A DNA stretch of 64,000 bases from Agromyces soli (GCF_022811605.1 NZ_CP094533.1:186001-250000); one strand, 5' to 3'; positions 54,553 through 63,259 are shown, counted from the first letter of the stretch. Notes: a model not told the origin generated them from the letters alone. Program-made: numbers and translations.

Positions 54553-55593
54553 TCAGCGTGCGACGGACGCCGGGCGCACCGCGACCGGCGCGGTCGAACC
54601 GCGCACCACGAGCCGCGGCACGATGTCCTCGACCTCGATCCGCTCGGTGCCGTGCACCTGGTTCAGCAGCAGCGCGACGGCCCGGCGGCCGATCTCGTGG
54701 AAGTCCTGGTAGACGGTCGTCAGGGTCGGCGCGACGTGCTTCGCGACCGGGATGTCGTCGAAGCCGACCACGCTGACGTCTCCCGGCACGTCGAGCCCGG
54801 CGTCGCGAAACGCGTGCATGAGCCCGATCGCCATCTCGTCGTTCGCGGCGAACACGGCGGTGAAGTCCCGGCGGCGCACGAGCTCGCTGCCCGCGTAGTA
54901 GCCGAAATCGGCCGTCCAGTCGCCGAGGATCGGCGGGTGCAGGCCGAGCTCGGCGTCGTCGATCGCCTCGAGGAAGCCGCGCATCCGCGCCTCCGCCTCG
55001 ATCCAGTCCTGCGGCCCGGCGAGGTGCACGATCTCCCGGTGGCCGAGCCCGATCAGGTGCTGCGTGGCGCGGCGCGCGCCCGTCACCTGGTCGACGGACA
55101 GCGCGAGGTGGTCGCGGCGGCCCGTCGACTGGAGGCTCACGAAGGGCACCCCGATCGATGACGCGGCGAGCACCTCGAACACCCGCACCTGCGGGGCGAT
55201 CACGACGAGCCCCTCGATCGCCTGCAGCATCAGATGCTCGATCGCGTCGGCGATGCCGGCCGGCGAGGTGTCCGCGAGGTTCGCGGTGTTCACGTGGTAG
55301 CCCTGCTCGCGGGCGGCGTCCTCGATGGCCGCGATGCTCGTGGCCGGGCCGTACGTCGTGCTCAGCGCGGCGAGCACGCCGATCGTGTTCGAGCGGCTCG
55401 TGACCAGGGTGCGGGCGGCCCGGTTCGGCCGATACTGCAGCGTCTCCATCGCCTGCAGCACACGCTCGCGAGTCTCGGGACGGATGCTCGGGTGATCGTT
55501 CAGCACCCGGGAGACGGTCTGGTGCGAGACCTCGGCCAGGCGCGCGACATCGCGGATGCTGGGCGCACGCCCGCGGTCCTGGGGAGGAGACAC
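54553..55593 (-). CDS. LacI-family regulator of the sugar ABC operon
   Basis: A 346-residue LacI regulator. HTH: SIRDVARLAEVSHQTVSRVLNDHPS; hinge: LQYRPNRAARTLVT; then a sugar-binding domain with HLAGPQDWIEAEARMRGF and SVVGFDDIPVAKH. The start is taken as GTG 55591-55593, because the longer in-frame ATG at 55635 would place the operator palindrome inside the gene. Probably senses the imported aldose and represses the importer and itself. Confidence 0.88.
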   Translation of the reverse strand: MSPPQDRGRAPSIRDVARLAEVSHQTVSRVLNDHPSIRPETRERVLQAMETLQYRPNRAARTLVTSRSNTIGVLAALSTTYGPATSIAAIEDAAREQGYHVNTANLADTSPAGIADAIEHLMLQAIEGLVVIAPQVRVFEVLAASSIGVPFVSLQSTGRRDHLALSVDQVTGARRATQHLIGLGHREIVHLAGPQDWIEAEARMRGFLEAIDDAELGLHPPILGDWTADFGYYAGSELVRRRDFTAVFAANDEMAIGLMHAFRDAGLDVPGDVSVVGFDDIPVAKHVAPTLTTVYQDFHEIGRRAVALLLNQVHGTERIEVEDIVPRLVVRGSTAPVAVRPASVAR

Positions 55594-55607
55594 TGTTCGC
55601 CGATCCG

Positions 55608-55625
55608 GATGTGCACGTTCACATC
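55608..55625. promoter_or_regulatory. Candidate LacI autoregulatory operator
   Basis: GATGTGCACGTTCACATC: GATGTG and CACATC are exact complements around a 6-bp centre. It lies 15 bp before the GTG start of the LacI gene. A related site is at 54470-54487. Confidence 0.6.
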
Positions 55626-55635
55626 GCTGTCGCAT

Positions 55636-55991
55636 CCATTATGCACGCCCGGCCCGCGGCGCACAGCTCGACGATGTGACAGTCACAACGGGCGATCGAA
55701 TCGAATCGACTGCCCCCGGAGGCGTGAGAGCGCGCTCACCGAGATTTCTCTGCGGTCGCGCGGGCCGAACCCAGCCTGCGCACTCCCACCAGGCTGTCGC
55801 CGCGCCGATCGGCGACTCGGAGCGGACACTGGTTCTCTTCTGAGCGAGCTGCCACTCCGCCGCTGCGCGACACGCGGCGCTTCCGGGTGTGCAGATTTGT
55901 GGCGTTGCGGCGCAGTGCGTGCGTGCTCGAAAGATTCGGCTCGTGCCGCGCCGACACGCCGAGACGGCGACACGGGCAGCAGGGCCGCCCG
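55636..55991. other. Intergenic region between LacI gene and insert 2
   Basis: About 356 bases with no supported gene. It contains a perfect inverted repeat TGTGAC-A-GTCACA (55675-55687), a CRP/FNR-like symmetry that could be another regulator site, and otherwise looks non-coding, ending at the duplicated gene tail. Confidence 0.5.
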
Positions 55992-56068
55992 GCTCCCCCG
56001 GGTCAGCCGGCGGCGAGCGGGCGCACCCGCGCGGCGAGCAGCACCGCGACGAAGGCGATCGCGAGCGC
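55992..56068 (-). repeat. Direct repeat B1: diverged copy of the MFS gene 3' end
   Basis: 77 bases matching 56734-56810 at 74 positions. On the minus strand it encodes ALAIAFVAVLLAARVRPLAAG and a stop, against ALAIAVVAVLLAARVRPLAVG in the intact gene, so the reading frame is preserved with two conservative changes. It is a partial copy without the rest of the gene. Confidence 0.85.
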
Positions 56069-56071
56069 AGC

Positions 56072-56119
56072 AGTGTTTCCACCTCAGGTTGGAACGCGTA
56101 TAACTGAGGTGAAAACACC
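56072..56119. promoter_or_regulatory. Inverted CTGAGGTG(A/G)AAACAC motif pair
   Basis: AGTGTTTCCACCTCAG (56072-56087) and CTGAGGTGAAAACACC (56104-56119) are complementary except at two positions. A TATAAC hexamer (56099-56104) sits between or against the second arm, so the arms could be an operator around a promoter for the gene at 56171. A single copy of the same motif lies at 31017. Confidence 0.5.
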
Positions 56120-56170
56120 TCTCCGGTCGGCCGAACCTCTCGGCGCCACCACAGAGACAGGAACACCCCG

Positions 56171-56401
56171 GTGAACAGACCCCGAATGACCGCGCTGGCC
56201 GCAGCGCTCGCGATCGCCCCCGTCGTGCCCTCGGCACCCGCTCATGCGGATGACCCCCTCGACCCCCGGCTTCAGGAGTTCACGAGCGCCGTCGGAGTCG
56301 ACGCGAGCGCCGAGGGGAGCACGCTGACGGCCGTCAAGGAGCAGGGACTCAGCTACAACGGCAAGCCGACGCTTCTGCGCAACGACAGCAAGAATCTCTG
56401 A
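56171..56401 (+). CDS. Small secreted protein in insert 2
   Basis: A 76-residue protein from GTG 56171. Signal peptide MNRPRMTALAAALAIAPVVPSAPAHA is cleaved after AHA, leaving about 50 residues (DDPLDPRLQEFTSAVG and LSYNGKPTLLRNDSKNL). No cysteines and no known family. The stop overlaps the next ATG by one base, so both are made together. Confidence 0.6.
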   Translation: MNRPRMTALAAALAIAPVVPSAPAHADDPLDPRLQEFTSAVGVDASAEGSTLTAVKEQGLSYNGKPTLLRNDSKNL

Positions 56402-56706
56402 TGCAGCACATGACCACTGATACGCCGCCGCTGCGCACCCTCCCCCGGCCTCGGGACTGGGCGATCGCCGCCGCACTGCTCGGCTCCGCCGCCGCTGCGC
56501 TGGTGACCGCGCTCGGGCTGCTCGTCGGCGGGGTCGCGCTGCTCTTCGCGATCCTCCGGCTCCGGCAGCGACCCCCGCGCACCGCGACCATCCTGCTGAG
56601 CGTGGCGATCGCCGTGTGGCTCCTCGTCGCGATCGCGTGCGTGGCCGCCGGGCTCGCGGTGATCACGCAGAACGGCACGCCCGAGGTCGTGCTCGAGACC
56701 TCCTGA
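56401..56706 (+). CDS. Small two-helix membrane protein in insert 2
   Basis: A 101-residue protein with two hydrophobic helices (AIAAALLGSAAAALVTALGLL and ILLSVAIAVWLLVAIACVAAGL) joined by a basic loop (LRLRQRPPRT), and polar ends. Start ATG 56401 overlaps the preceding stop (TGATG). With the small secreted protein it forms a two-gene cargo unit; function unknown. Confidence 0.6.
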   Translation: MQHMTTDTPPLRTLPRPRDWAIAAALLGSAAAALVTALGLLVGGVALLFAILRLRQRPPRTATILLSVAIAVWLLVAIACVAAGLAVITQNGTPEVVLETS

Positions 56707-56733
56707 GGGGTCCGCTTCGCTGGCCCCGCGCCC

Positions 56734-56810
56734 GCTCCCCCGGCTCAGCCGACGGCGAGCGGGCGCACCCGCGCGGCGAGCAGCACCGCGACGACGGCGA
56801 TCGCGAGCGC
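56734..56810 (-). repeat. Direct repeat B2: intact MFS gene 3' end
   Basis: The 77 bases at and just past the MFS stop (56745), matching 55992-56068 at 74 of 77 positions. Together with B1 it bounds insert 2. Confidence 0.85.
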
Positions 56811-58172
56811 CACAGCGAAGTCGGGGGCGAAGCCGCCCCACACCACCGCGCTCGACACGAGCGCCGTGATGGCGAGCGCGATCGAGGCGCCGAGCGACTC
56901 CGCGATCGAGAGCGCCGCACTGTTGAACCCCTGGGCCGAGACCGGCGAGAGACTCAGCACCGCGACCGAGAAGCGCGGGTACATGAAGCCCATCGCGCCG
57001 CCCGCGAGCGTCCACGCGACGAAGGCGATCGCGGGGTGCAGGTGCAGGGCGGCGACCGCGAGCACCACGGCGAGCGCGACCACGAGCAGCGTCGAGCCGG
57101 TGACCACGGCCCGCACGTTCGAGATGCGGTCGCCGAGCCGGCCCTGCAGCCACGAGGCGGCCGCCCAGCTCACGCCGGCCCCGGTGAGCACGGCCCCGGC
57201 GAGGCTCGGCTCGAAGCCGTAGTCCTCGATGAAGAGGTACGGCAGGTAGATCTCGCTGCCGAAGAAGGCGCCCGCCACGACGAGGCGCATGAGCACCGTG
57301 GCCGGCAGGCCGCGCGCGGCGCGCAGGGTGCCGATGGGCAGCAGCGGGCGCACGGCCACGACGACGATCGCGACCGAGAGCGCGGCGACGATCCAGCGCA
57401 TCGGCGAGTCGAACTCCTTCGCGAGGGAGACGCCGAGCGCGGCCGCGGCGGTGAGCACCGCCCAGCCCACCCGCGAGGGACTCCACGGCACGGCGGGATC
57501 GCCCTGCACCTCGGCCCGGGCCCGCAGCAGCGGCGGCAGCAGCATCGCGGTCGCGGGGACCACGATCGCGATCACGCCGAGGAAGACCCAGTGCCAGCTC
57601 GACTGCTCGGCGACGAAGCCGGCGACGGCGGGTCCCACGATCGAGGGGATGACCCACGCCGCCGCGAAGCCGGCGAAGACCCTGGCGCGGATGGCCTCCG
57701 GGTACACCCGGCCGACGATCACGTAGAGCGGCACGATGACCGCGGCGCCCGCGATGCCGTGCACGAAGCGGCCGACGATGAAGACGATCATGTCGGTCGC
57801 GGTGCCGGCGATCACCAGCCCGACGACGAAGAGGATGCCCGAGGTCAGCAGCGAGGGCAGCGGCCCGTTCCGGTCGGTCCAGTTGCCGGCGATGACCATG
57901 CCGATGATGCCCGCCGCGAGCGGCACGGCGAAGGCGAGCGCGTAGAGCGCCTCGCCGTCGAGGTCGCGGGCGACGAGCGGCATGATCGTGGTGACGGCCA
58001 TCGACTCGAACGCGGCGAGGAAGATGAGCGCGAACATGCCGACCGAGAGCCACCGGTACGGCCGGGCGAGCGGGCCGCCGACGGCCGCCGCGGGAGCCGA
58101 CGCGTCGTTCGCCGTCGGCTCGGCGGGCGCCTCGGCGCGAGGTTCGGTGTCGGGGCTCGGGGATTCGCTCAC
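56745..58172 (-). CDS. MFS transporter, multidrug-efflux-like
   Basis: A 475-residue transporter with at least 12 helices. MAVTTIMPLVARDL and GNWTDRNGPLPSLL (loop 2-3), GRFVHGIAGAAVIVPLYVIVGRVYP and WAAASWLQGRLGDR fit drug-exporter-type MFS proteins (EmrB/QacA relatives). It starts with a 35-residue acidic/Ala-rich tail. The C-terminal codons are duplicated 742 bp further on by insert 2. Substrate unknown. Confidence 0.85.
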   Translation of the reverse strand: MSESPSPDTEPRAEAPAEPTANDASAPAAAVGGPLARPYRWLSVGMFALIFLAAFESMAVTTIMPLVARDLDGEALYALAFAVPLAAGIIGMVIAGNWTDRNGPLPSLLTSGILFVVGLVIAGTATDMIVFIVGRFVHGIAGAAVIVPLYVIVGRVYPEAIRARVFAGFAAAWVIPSIVGPAVAGFVAEQSSWHWVFLGVIAIVVPATAMLLPPLLRARAEVQGDPAVPWSPSRVGWAVLTAAAALGVSLAKEFDSPMRWIVAALSVAIVVVAVRPLLPIGTLRAARGLPATVLMRLVVAGAFFGSEIYLPYLFIEDYGFEPSLAGAVLTGAGVSWAAASWLQGRLGDRISNVRAVVTGSTLLVVALAVVLAVAALHLHPAIAFVAWTLAGGAMGFMYPRFSVAVLSLSPVSAQGFNSAALSIAESLGASIALAITALVSSAVVWGGFAPDFAVALAIAVVAVLLAARVRPLAVG

Positions 58173-58206
58173 TTCATCGACCCTAGGACTTCAAGCGCCC
58201 TTGAGG

Positions 58207-59172
58207 TCAACCGGCCGCGCCGGGATCCCCCGTCGGCAGCTCCGCGAAGGCCCGGACCGGGAAGGTGCCGAAGCCCTCGATCCGCGGCGGGACCGCGGTG
58301 AACCGCGCGCCACGCGCCGGCACCCGGTCGAGTCCGGTCAGGTGCTCGACGACGTGCACGCCCGCTGCGAGCAGCAGCGAGTGGGCGGGACGATCCCCGC
58401 CGCCCTCCGTGTCGTCGATGTTCAGCGAGTCGATGCCGACGAGCGCGACGCCGGCCGAGACGAGGAAGCGCGCACCGGCCTCGCTGAGGAACGGCGCCCC
58501 CGCGGCGTACGCCGGGGTGCCGAAGTGCCGGCTCCAGCCGGTGTGCAGCAGCACCGCGGCGCCCGCGAGCTCGACGGCCGTGCGCTCGAAGAAGACCTCG
58601 GCGGGGATGCCGCGCTCCGCCGCGTCCGCGAGGTGCAGCACCTGGGCCGGCAGCCCGACCAGGGTGGCGAGCTCGAGCGAGGCGAGATCGCCGCCGTCCG
58701 CGTAGCGGTGGTACGGGCTGTCGAGGTAGGTTCCAGTGTTGCCCGCCATCGTGAGCACGTCGATCGCGAACTCCGTGCCGGGCGCGTACACCTCCCGCGA
58801 GGCCGCGCGGGTGAGGTGCGGCGCGATGCTCGGGGCGGGGATGCCGGGGTACGTCACGAGCCCGGCGCGGATCGGGTGGCTGAGATCGACGAGGCGGGAT
58901 GCCGCGCCGGCGCCGGCCGCATCGGGCGGCGTGCTCGCCGAGGCATCCGCGGTCACGCCCCGGGAGCCCTTGTGCGCCTCGGCGACGATCTCGAAGCTCG
59001 AGAAGGCGACCGAGCCGACGAGCGCGAGCCCGAGGTGCCGCACGAGGAGTTCGGCGACCGCGGCCTCGCCGACGTCGGGACCCGGCACGTCGAGCCGGAA
59101 CCCGCGGGCGCTCAGCCCGCCGCCGTTGACGAAGGCGATCTCGGCGTCGAAGACGGCCCGGTACTCGGTCAT
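58207..59172 (-). CDS. Cyclase-family protein with N-terminal extension
   Basis: A 321-residue protein. Residues 105-310 form a cyclase (kynurenine-formamidase-like) domain: LVDLSHPIRAGLVTYPG and VALVGIDSLNIDD. The usual HxGTHxDxPxH metal motif appears as GNTGTYLDSPYHRYADGG, so two histidines are Asn and Tyr, while Asp and the last His remain. Residues 1-75 (TEYRAVFDAEIAFVNGGGLSARGFRLD...) are an extra domain I do not recognise. It overlaps the APC permease by ATGA. Activity may be altered. Confidence 0.8.
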   Translation of the reverse strand: MTEYRAVFDAEIAFVNGGGLSARGFRLDVPGPDVGEAAVAELLVRHLGLALVGSVAFSSFEIVAEAHKGSRGVTADASASTPPDAAGAGAASRLVDLSHPIRAGLVTYPGIPAPSIAPHLTRAASREVYAPGTEFAIDVLTMAGNTGTYLDSPYHRYADGGDLASLELATLVGLPAQVLHLADAAERGIPAEVFFERTAVELAGAAVLLHTGWSRHFGTPAYAAGAPFLSEAGARFLVSAGVALVGIDSLNIDDTEGGGDRPAHSLLLAAGVHVVEHLTGLDRVPARGARFTAVPPRIEGFGTFPVRAFAELPTGDPGAAG

Positions 59173-60584
59173 ATGCGCTCCTCTACTCTGTGCACGGATC
59201 CAGGGACGGCCGCTCCGGCCCCGGGGCCGGTGCCGGTGCCGACGCCGGGGCCGGTCTCGTCCCGGTGCGCGCGGCGGCCTCCGCGCAGGCGCCGCACGAC
59301 GGTCACCGCGAGCGCGGCGACGGCAAGCAGGGCCGGCACGACGAGATTCGCCCCGGCGAGCACGAGCAGGCCCGCGGTGAGCACCGTCGCCACGACGGCG
59401 AGCCACCAGCCCACGCTCCAGCGGCGCAGCAGCAGCGTCGCCGCGAGCATGCCGACGAAGTAGATCGCGACCATGTTGCTGGTGTGGATCAGGATGAACG
59501 CGCCGAGCGCGCCGCCGTTCACGACGACGAGCACGAAGTACCCGAGCGAGACGACGCCGGTGAGGGCGAGCGCCCGCCGGGGCACCTCGCCGCCCGCGGC
59601 GCCCTTCGCGAAGTACCGGGGCAGGTCGCCGTCGCGACCGAGCGCGGCGCCGAGATTGCCGAAGGCCGGCAGGTAGGCGTTCATGACGCCCACGGTGACG
59701 ATCACGGCGATCGCCGCGACGATGGCCGGACCGATCCCGGGCAGCACGACGTCGACGAGGTCGATGAGCGGCACGACGCCCTGCCCGGCGCGCTCACCGA
59801 GCACGCCGACGGTGACGAACTGCAGCGCGAGGTAGCCGACGCCGACCACGACGATCGCGATCCCGGTCGCGATGGGGATGACGCGGCGCGGGTTCCGGAA
59901 CTCGCCCGCGATGTGGGTGCCGACCTCCCAGCCGGCGAACGCCCACACGAACAGGCTGATCGCCGTGCCGACCCCGGCCCAGCCGTTCGGCAGGAACGGG
60001 GTGAACGACGCGGCCTCGACGTGCGGGAAGGTGAGCGCGACGACCGCGACGACGACGGCGAGCAGCAGCGCCGTGAGCACGAGCTGCACCCAGCCCGCGA
60101 CACGCACGCCGAACCAGCTGATCACGTAGGGCGGCACGAAGATCGCCGCGGCGATGAGGGGAACGGCGGAGCGGTCGACCCCGAGCGCCGCGACGACGTA
60201 CTCGCCGCAGAGCAGCGTGACGACGGGCGCACCGACGCAGACCCCGAAGTAGAACCAGTACCCGGTCATCCGTGCGACGGTGTCGCCGAGCGAGCGGCGG
60301 GCGTAGCTCGCCACGCCGCCCGGGTCGGGGAAGCGGGCGGCGAGCGCCGCGAAGGTGCCGGCGAGCGGGATCGACAGCACGAGCACCGCGGCGACGGCGA
60401 GCACCGAGGCGGGACCGGCGGCGGCCGCCGCGAGGCCGGGGAGGGCGAGGATGCCGGTGCCGAGCACGCTCGCGATGTAGAGCGCCGTGCCCTGCCCGAG
60501 GCCGAGGGTGCCGTGGCCGGTGGCCGGGGTCTCCGGTGCGGTCGCGGGGTGCTGCGTCGAGGTCACTGCCACAGTCTGGCGCAC
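59169..60584 (-). CDS. APC-family amino-acid permease
   Basis: A 471-residue, 12-helix permease. YIASVLGTGILALPGLAAAAAGPAS is the conserved first helix with the GTGILxxP motif, and FAGWEVGTHIAGEFRNPRR fits YjeH/amino-acid exporters and importers of the APC superfamily. The C-terminus has a GTGTGPGAG tail. Start uncertain: GTG 60584 or GTG 60566. The cyclase gene overlaps its stop, so the permease may supply or export the substrate of that enzyme. Confidence 0.82.
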   Translation of the reverse strand: MRQTVAVTSTQHPATAPETPATGHGTLGLGQGTALYIASVLGTGILALPGLAAAAAGPASVLAVAAVLVLSIPLAGTFAALAARFPDPGGVASYARRSLGDTVARMTGYWFYFGVCVGAPVVTLLCGEYVVAALGVDRSAVPLIAAAIFVPPYVISWFGVRVAGWVQLVLTALLLAVVVAVVALTFPHVEAASFTPFLPNGWAGVGTAISLFVWAFAGWEVGTHIAGEFRNPRRVIPIATGIAIVVVGVGYLALQFVTVGVLGERAGQGVVPLIDLVDVVLPGIGPAIVAAIAVIVTVGVMNAYLPAFGNLGAALGRDGDLPRYFAKGAAGGEVPRRALALTGVVSLGYFVLVVVNGGALGAFILIHTSNMVAIYFVGMLAATLLLRRWSVGWWLAVVATVLTAGLLVLAGANLVVPALLAVAALAVTVVRRLRGGRRAHRDETGPGVGTGTGPGAGAAVPGSVHRVEERI

Positions 60585-60631
60585 GAGGCATCCGACCGCG
60601 CTGGCAGGAGTGACACCCTCAGTGCATATCC

Positions 60632-60653
60632 TGCCAAGCTCTGCAGCTTGGCA
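60632..60653. terminator. Hairpin between metB and the APC permease
   Basis: TGCCAAGCT, CTGC, AGCTTGGCA: a 9-bp perfect stem 15 bp past the cystathionine gamma-synthase stop on the minus strand. It can end that transcript and separate it from the permease promoter. Confidence 0.6.
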
Positions 60654-60668
60654 AGACCAGGCGGATGC

Positions 60669-61832
60669 CTAGAGCCGCGCCAGCGTCTGATCGATGTCGG
60701 CGAGCAGGTCGTCGACGTCCTCGATGCCGACCGACAGCCGCACGATCGAGGCCGGCACCTCCGCCTCCGTGCCGCGCACCGAGGCGTGCGTCATCTCCGA
60801 GGGGTAGTTGACGAGCGACTCGACGCCGCCGAGCGACTCGGCCAGCTGGAACAGCTCGGTCGACTCCGCGAAGCGGCGAGCCGCCTCGCCGCCGCCGGCC
60901 AGCTCGATCGAGAGCATGCCGCCGAAGCCCGACATCTGCCGACCGGCCAGCTCGTGGCCGGGGTGCGACTCGAGGCCCGGGTAGTAGACGCGGGCGATGC
61001 CCGAGTGCTCCTCGAGCCGCCGGGCGATCGCGAGCGCGTTCTGGCTGTGCCGCTGCATCCGGATGCCGAGCGTCTTGATGCCCCGCGAGGTGAGGAACGC
61101 GTCGAACGGGCCCGACACGGCACCCGCCGCGAACTGGGTGAACTGCACCCGCTCGTGCAGCTCGTCGCGACCCGGCGCGAAGACGACGGCGCCGCCGATC
61201 ACGTCGGAGTGGCCGCCGAGGTACTTCGTGGTCGAGTGCACGACGACATCGGCGCCGAGCGCGACCGGCTGCTGCAGCGCGGGGCTCGCGAAGGTGTTGT
61301 CGACGACGACGAGGAGGCCGGCCTCGTGCCCGAGCTGGGCGAGCGCGGCGACGTCGGAGATCTTCATCAGCGGGTTCGAGGGCGTCTCGATCCAGAGCAC
61401 CTTCGTCGCGCCCGGCTCGATCGCGGCGCGCACGAGGTCGAGGTCGCTGGTGTCGACGGTCGAGTGGCGGACGCCCCAGGCGCCGTGCACCCGGCGGATC
61501 AGCCGGTGCGTGCCGCCGTAGACGTCGTTGCCGATGACGACGTGGTCGCCGGGGGCGAGCACGGTGCGCAGCAGCGCGTCCTCGGCGGCGAGGCCGGACG
61601 CGAAGGACAGCGCGTGCGCGCCGCCCTCGAGCGCCGCGAGCTGGGTCTCGAGCGCGGTGCGCGTCGGGTTGCCGCCGCGGGAGTACTCGTAGCCGCCGCG
61701 GAGGCCGCCGATGCCGTCCTGGACGTAGGTGGAGGTGGCGTAGATCGGCGGGATGACCGCGCCGGTCGACGGGTCGAAGGCCTGGCCGGCGTGGATCGCG
61801 CGGGTGTCGAAGCGGGCGTCGTCGGAGTTCAT
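60669..61832 (-). CDS. metB: Cystathionine gamma-synthase (Cys/Met metabolism PLP enzyme)
   Basis: A 387-residue PLP enzyme. FDTRAIHAGQAFDPSTGAVIPPIY is the family start, VVDNTFASPALQQP and the cofactor lysine in SHSTTKYLGGHSDVIGG give the active site. It joins an activated homoserine to cysteine (or acts as cystathionine gamma-lyase; the two cannot be separated by sequence alone). It lies 59 bp downstream of the beta-synthase gene, forming a transsulfuration operon. Confidence 0.9.
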   Translation of the reverse strand: MNSDDARFDTRAIHAGQAFDPSTGAVIPPIYATSTYVQDGIGGLRGGYEYSRGGNPTRTALETQLAALEGGAHALSFASGLAAEDALLRTVLAPGDHVVIGNDVYGGTHRLIRRVHGAWGVRHSTVDTSDLDLVRAAIEPGATKVLWIETPSNPLMKISDVAALAQLGHEAGLLVVVDNTFASPALQQPVALGADVVVHSTTKYLGGHSDVIGGAVVFAPGRDELHERVQFTQFAAGAVSGPFDAFLTSRGIKTLGIRMQRHSQNALAIARRLEEHSGIARVYYPGLESHPGHELAGRQMSGFGGMLSIELAGGGEAARRFAESTELFQLAESLGGVESLVNYPSEMTHASVRGTEAEVPASIVRLSVGIEDVDDLLADIDQTLARL

Positions 61833-61891
61833 GTGGAGTCGCTTTCGAGTCGTACGGAGAGGAGTGATGGGCGGCCGGTGCGAGACCGGGC

Positions 61892-63259
61892 TCAGTGGGA
61901 GAGGTAGCCGAGCAGGTCGCTGCGGGTGACGACCCCGAGGGCCTTGCCGCCGTCGGTGACGAGCATCGCGGGGGCGTCGGTGAAGGCCTGCCGCGCCGCG
62001 GCGACGGGCTCGTTCACGCCGATGAGCGGCAGCGGTGCGCCGAGCACCTGCGCGACCTCGTCGGTGAGCTTCGCCTCGCCGGAGAAGACCCGTTCGAGCA
62101 GCTCCTCCTCGTGCAGGGCGCCGAGGACCTCGCCGAGGACGACGGGCGGCTCGTGCCCGACGACGACGAGCTGCGAGACGCCGGTCTCGGTCATGCGGTC
62201 GATCGCGTCGCGCACGGTGTCCTGCGGGAAGACGTGCACGAGGGGCTCGGTGCGGTCGGCCTTCGCGGCGAGGAGGTCGGCGACGGTGTGCCCGCTCGGG
62301 GCGTTGCCGAAGCCGTAGGCGCGCAGCCACTTGTCGTTGAAGATCTTGCCGAGGTACCCGCGACCGCCGTCCGGCAGCAGCACGACGAAGACGTCGTCGG
62401 GCCCGGCGTCGGCCGCGGCCTCGAGCGCGGCGACGACGGCCATGCCGCTCGAGCCGCCGACGAGGATGCCCTCCTCGCGGGCGAGGCGGCGGGTCATGGC
62501 GAACGACGCGGCATCCGAGACCTCGATGATCTCGTGCGGCACCGCCGGGTCGTAGGCGGTGGGCCAGAAGTCCTCGCCGACGCCCTCGACGAAGTACGGG
62601 CGACCGGTGCCGCCGGAGTAGACCGAGCCCTCCGGGTCGGCGCCGATGATGCGCACCCGGTCGCCCGAGACCTCGCGAAGGTAACGGCCCGTGCCGGTGA
62701 TCGTGCCGCCGGTGCCGACGCCCGCCACGAAGTGGGTGACCCTGCCTTCGGTGTCGCGCCAGATCTCGGGCCCGGTGGTCTCGTAGTGCGAACGCGGCCC
62801 GTTCGGGTTGGAGTACTGGTCGGGCTTGAACGCGCCGGGGATCTCGCGGACGAGCCGGTCCGAGACGCCGTAGTACGACTCCGGGCTGTCGGGGGCGACC
62901 GCCGTCGGCGTGACGACCACCTCGGCGCCGTAGGCGGTCAGCACGTTGCGCTTGTCCTCGCCGACCTTGTCGGGGCAGACGAAGATGCAGCGGTAGCCGC
63001 GCTGCTGCGCGACGAGGGCGAGCCCGACGCCGGTGTTGCCGCTCGTCGGCTCGACGATGGTGCCGCCGGGCTTCAGCCGGCCCTCGCGCTCGGCGGCGTC
63101 GATGATGCGGCCGGCGATGCGGTCCTTCGAGGAGCCGCCGGGGTTCAGGTACTCGAGCTTCACGAGCACCGTCGCCCGCGTCACGCCCTCGGTGACGCGC
63201 GAGAGCTTGACGAGCGGGGTGTCGCCGACGAGGTCGACGATCGATTCTGCGTACTTCAT
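61892..63259 (-). CDS. cbs: Cystathionine beta-synthase
   Basis: A 455-residue PLP enzyme. The cofactor lysine is in NPGGSSKDRIAGR, and EPTSGNTGVGLAL, VGTGGTITGTGRYLRE and GSSGMAVVAAL follow in order. Two CBS domains occupy about residues 335-450 (DAIDRMTETGVSQLVVVGHE and DAPAMLVTDGGKALGVVTRSDLLGYL). ATG 63259 is chosen (family start MKYAESIVDLVGDTPLVKL); ATG 63271 is too close to the GAGGA site. It condenses serine and homocysteine, or produces H2S. Confidence 0.9.
   Translation of the reverse strand: MKYAESIVDLVGDTPLVKLSRVTEGVTRATVLVKLEYLNPGGSSKDRIAGRIIDAAEREGRLKPGGTIVEPTSGNTGVGLALVAQQRGYRCIFVCPDKVGEDKRNVLTAYGAEVVVTPTAVAPDSPESYYGVSDRLVREIPGAFKPDQYSNPNGPRSHYETTGPEIWRDTEGRVTHFVAGVGTGGTITGTGRYLREVSGDRVRIIGADPEGSVYSGGTGRPYFVEGVGEDFWPTAYDPAVPHEIIEVSDAASFAMTRRLAREEGILVGGSSGMAVVAALEAAADAGPDDVFVVLLPDGGRGYLGKIFNDKWLRAYGFGNAPSGHTVADLLAAKADRTEPLVHVFPQDTVRDAIDRMTETGVSQLVVVGHEPPVVLGEVLGALHEEELLERVFSGEAKLTDEVAQVLGAPLPLIGVNEPVAAARQAFTDAPAMLVTDGGKALGVVTRSDLLGYLSH

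Larger units (their letters stand above)
56069..56733. mobile_element. Putative gene-tail-targeted insert 2 (742 bp per unit)
   Basis: DNA between the two copies of the MFS gene tail. The left edge has AGTGTTTCCACCTCAGG, as in insert 1. It carries a small secreted protein gene and a small membrane protein gene that overlap by one base, and no transposase or integrase. Repeat-to-repeat distance is 742, against 736 for insert 1. Interpreted as a cassette that recreated or replaced the gene end on entry. Confidence 0.42.

Noticed and set aside
59190..61907. 905-residue plus-strand frame opposite the permease and metB
   Set aside because: Low-complexity antisense of high-GC genes, with no ribosome-binding site or domain.
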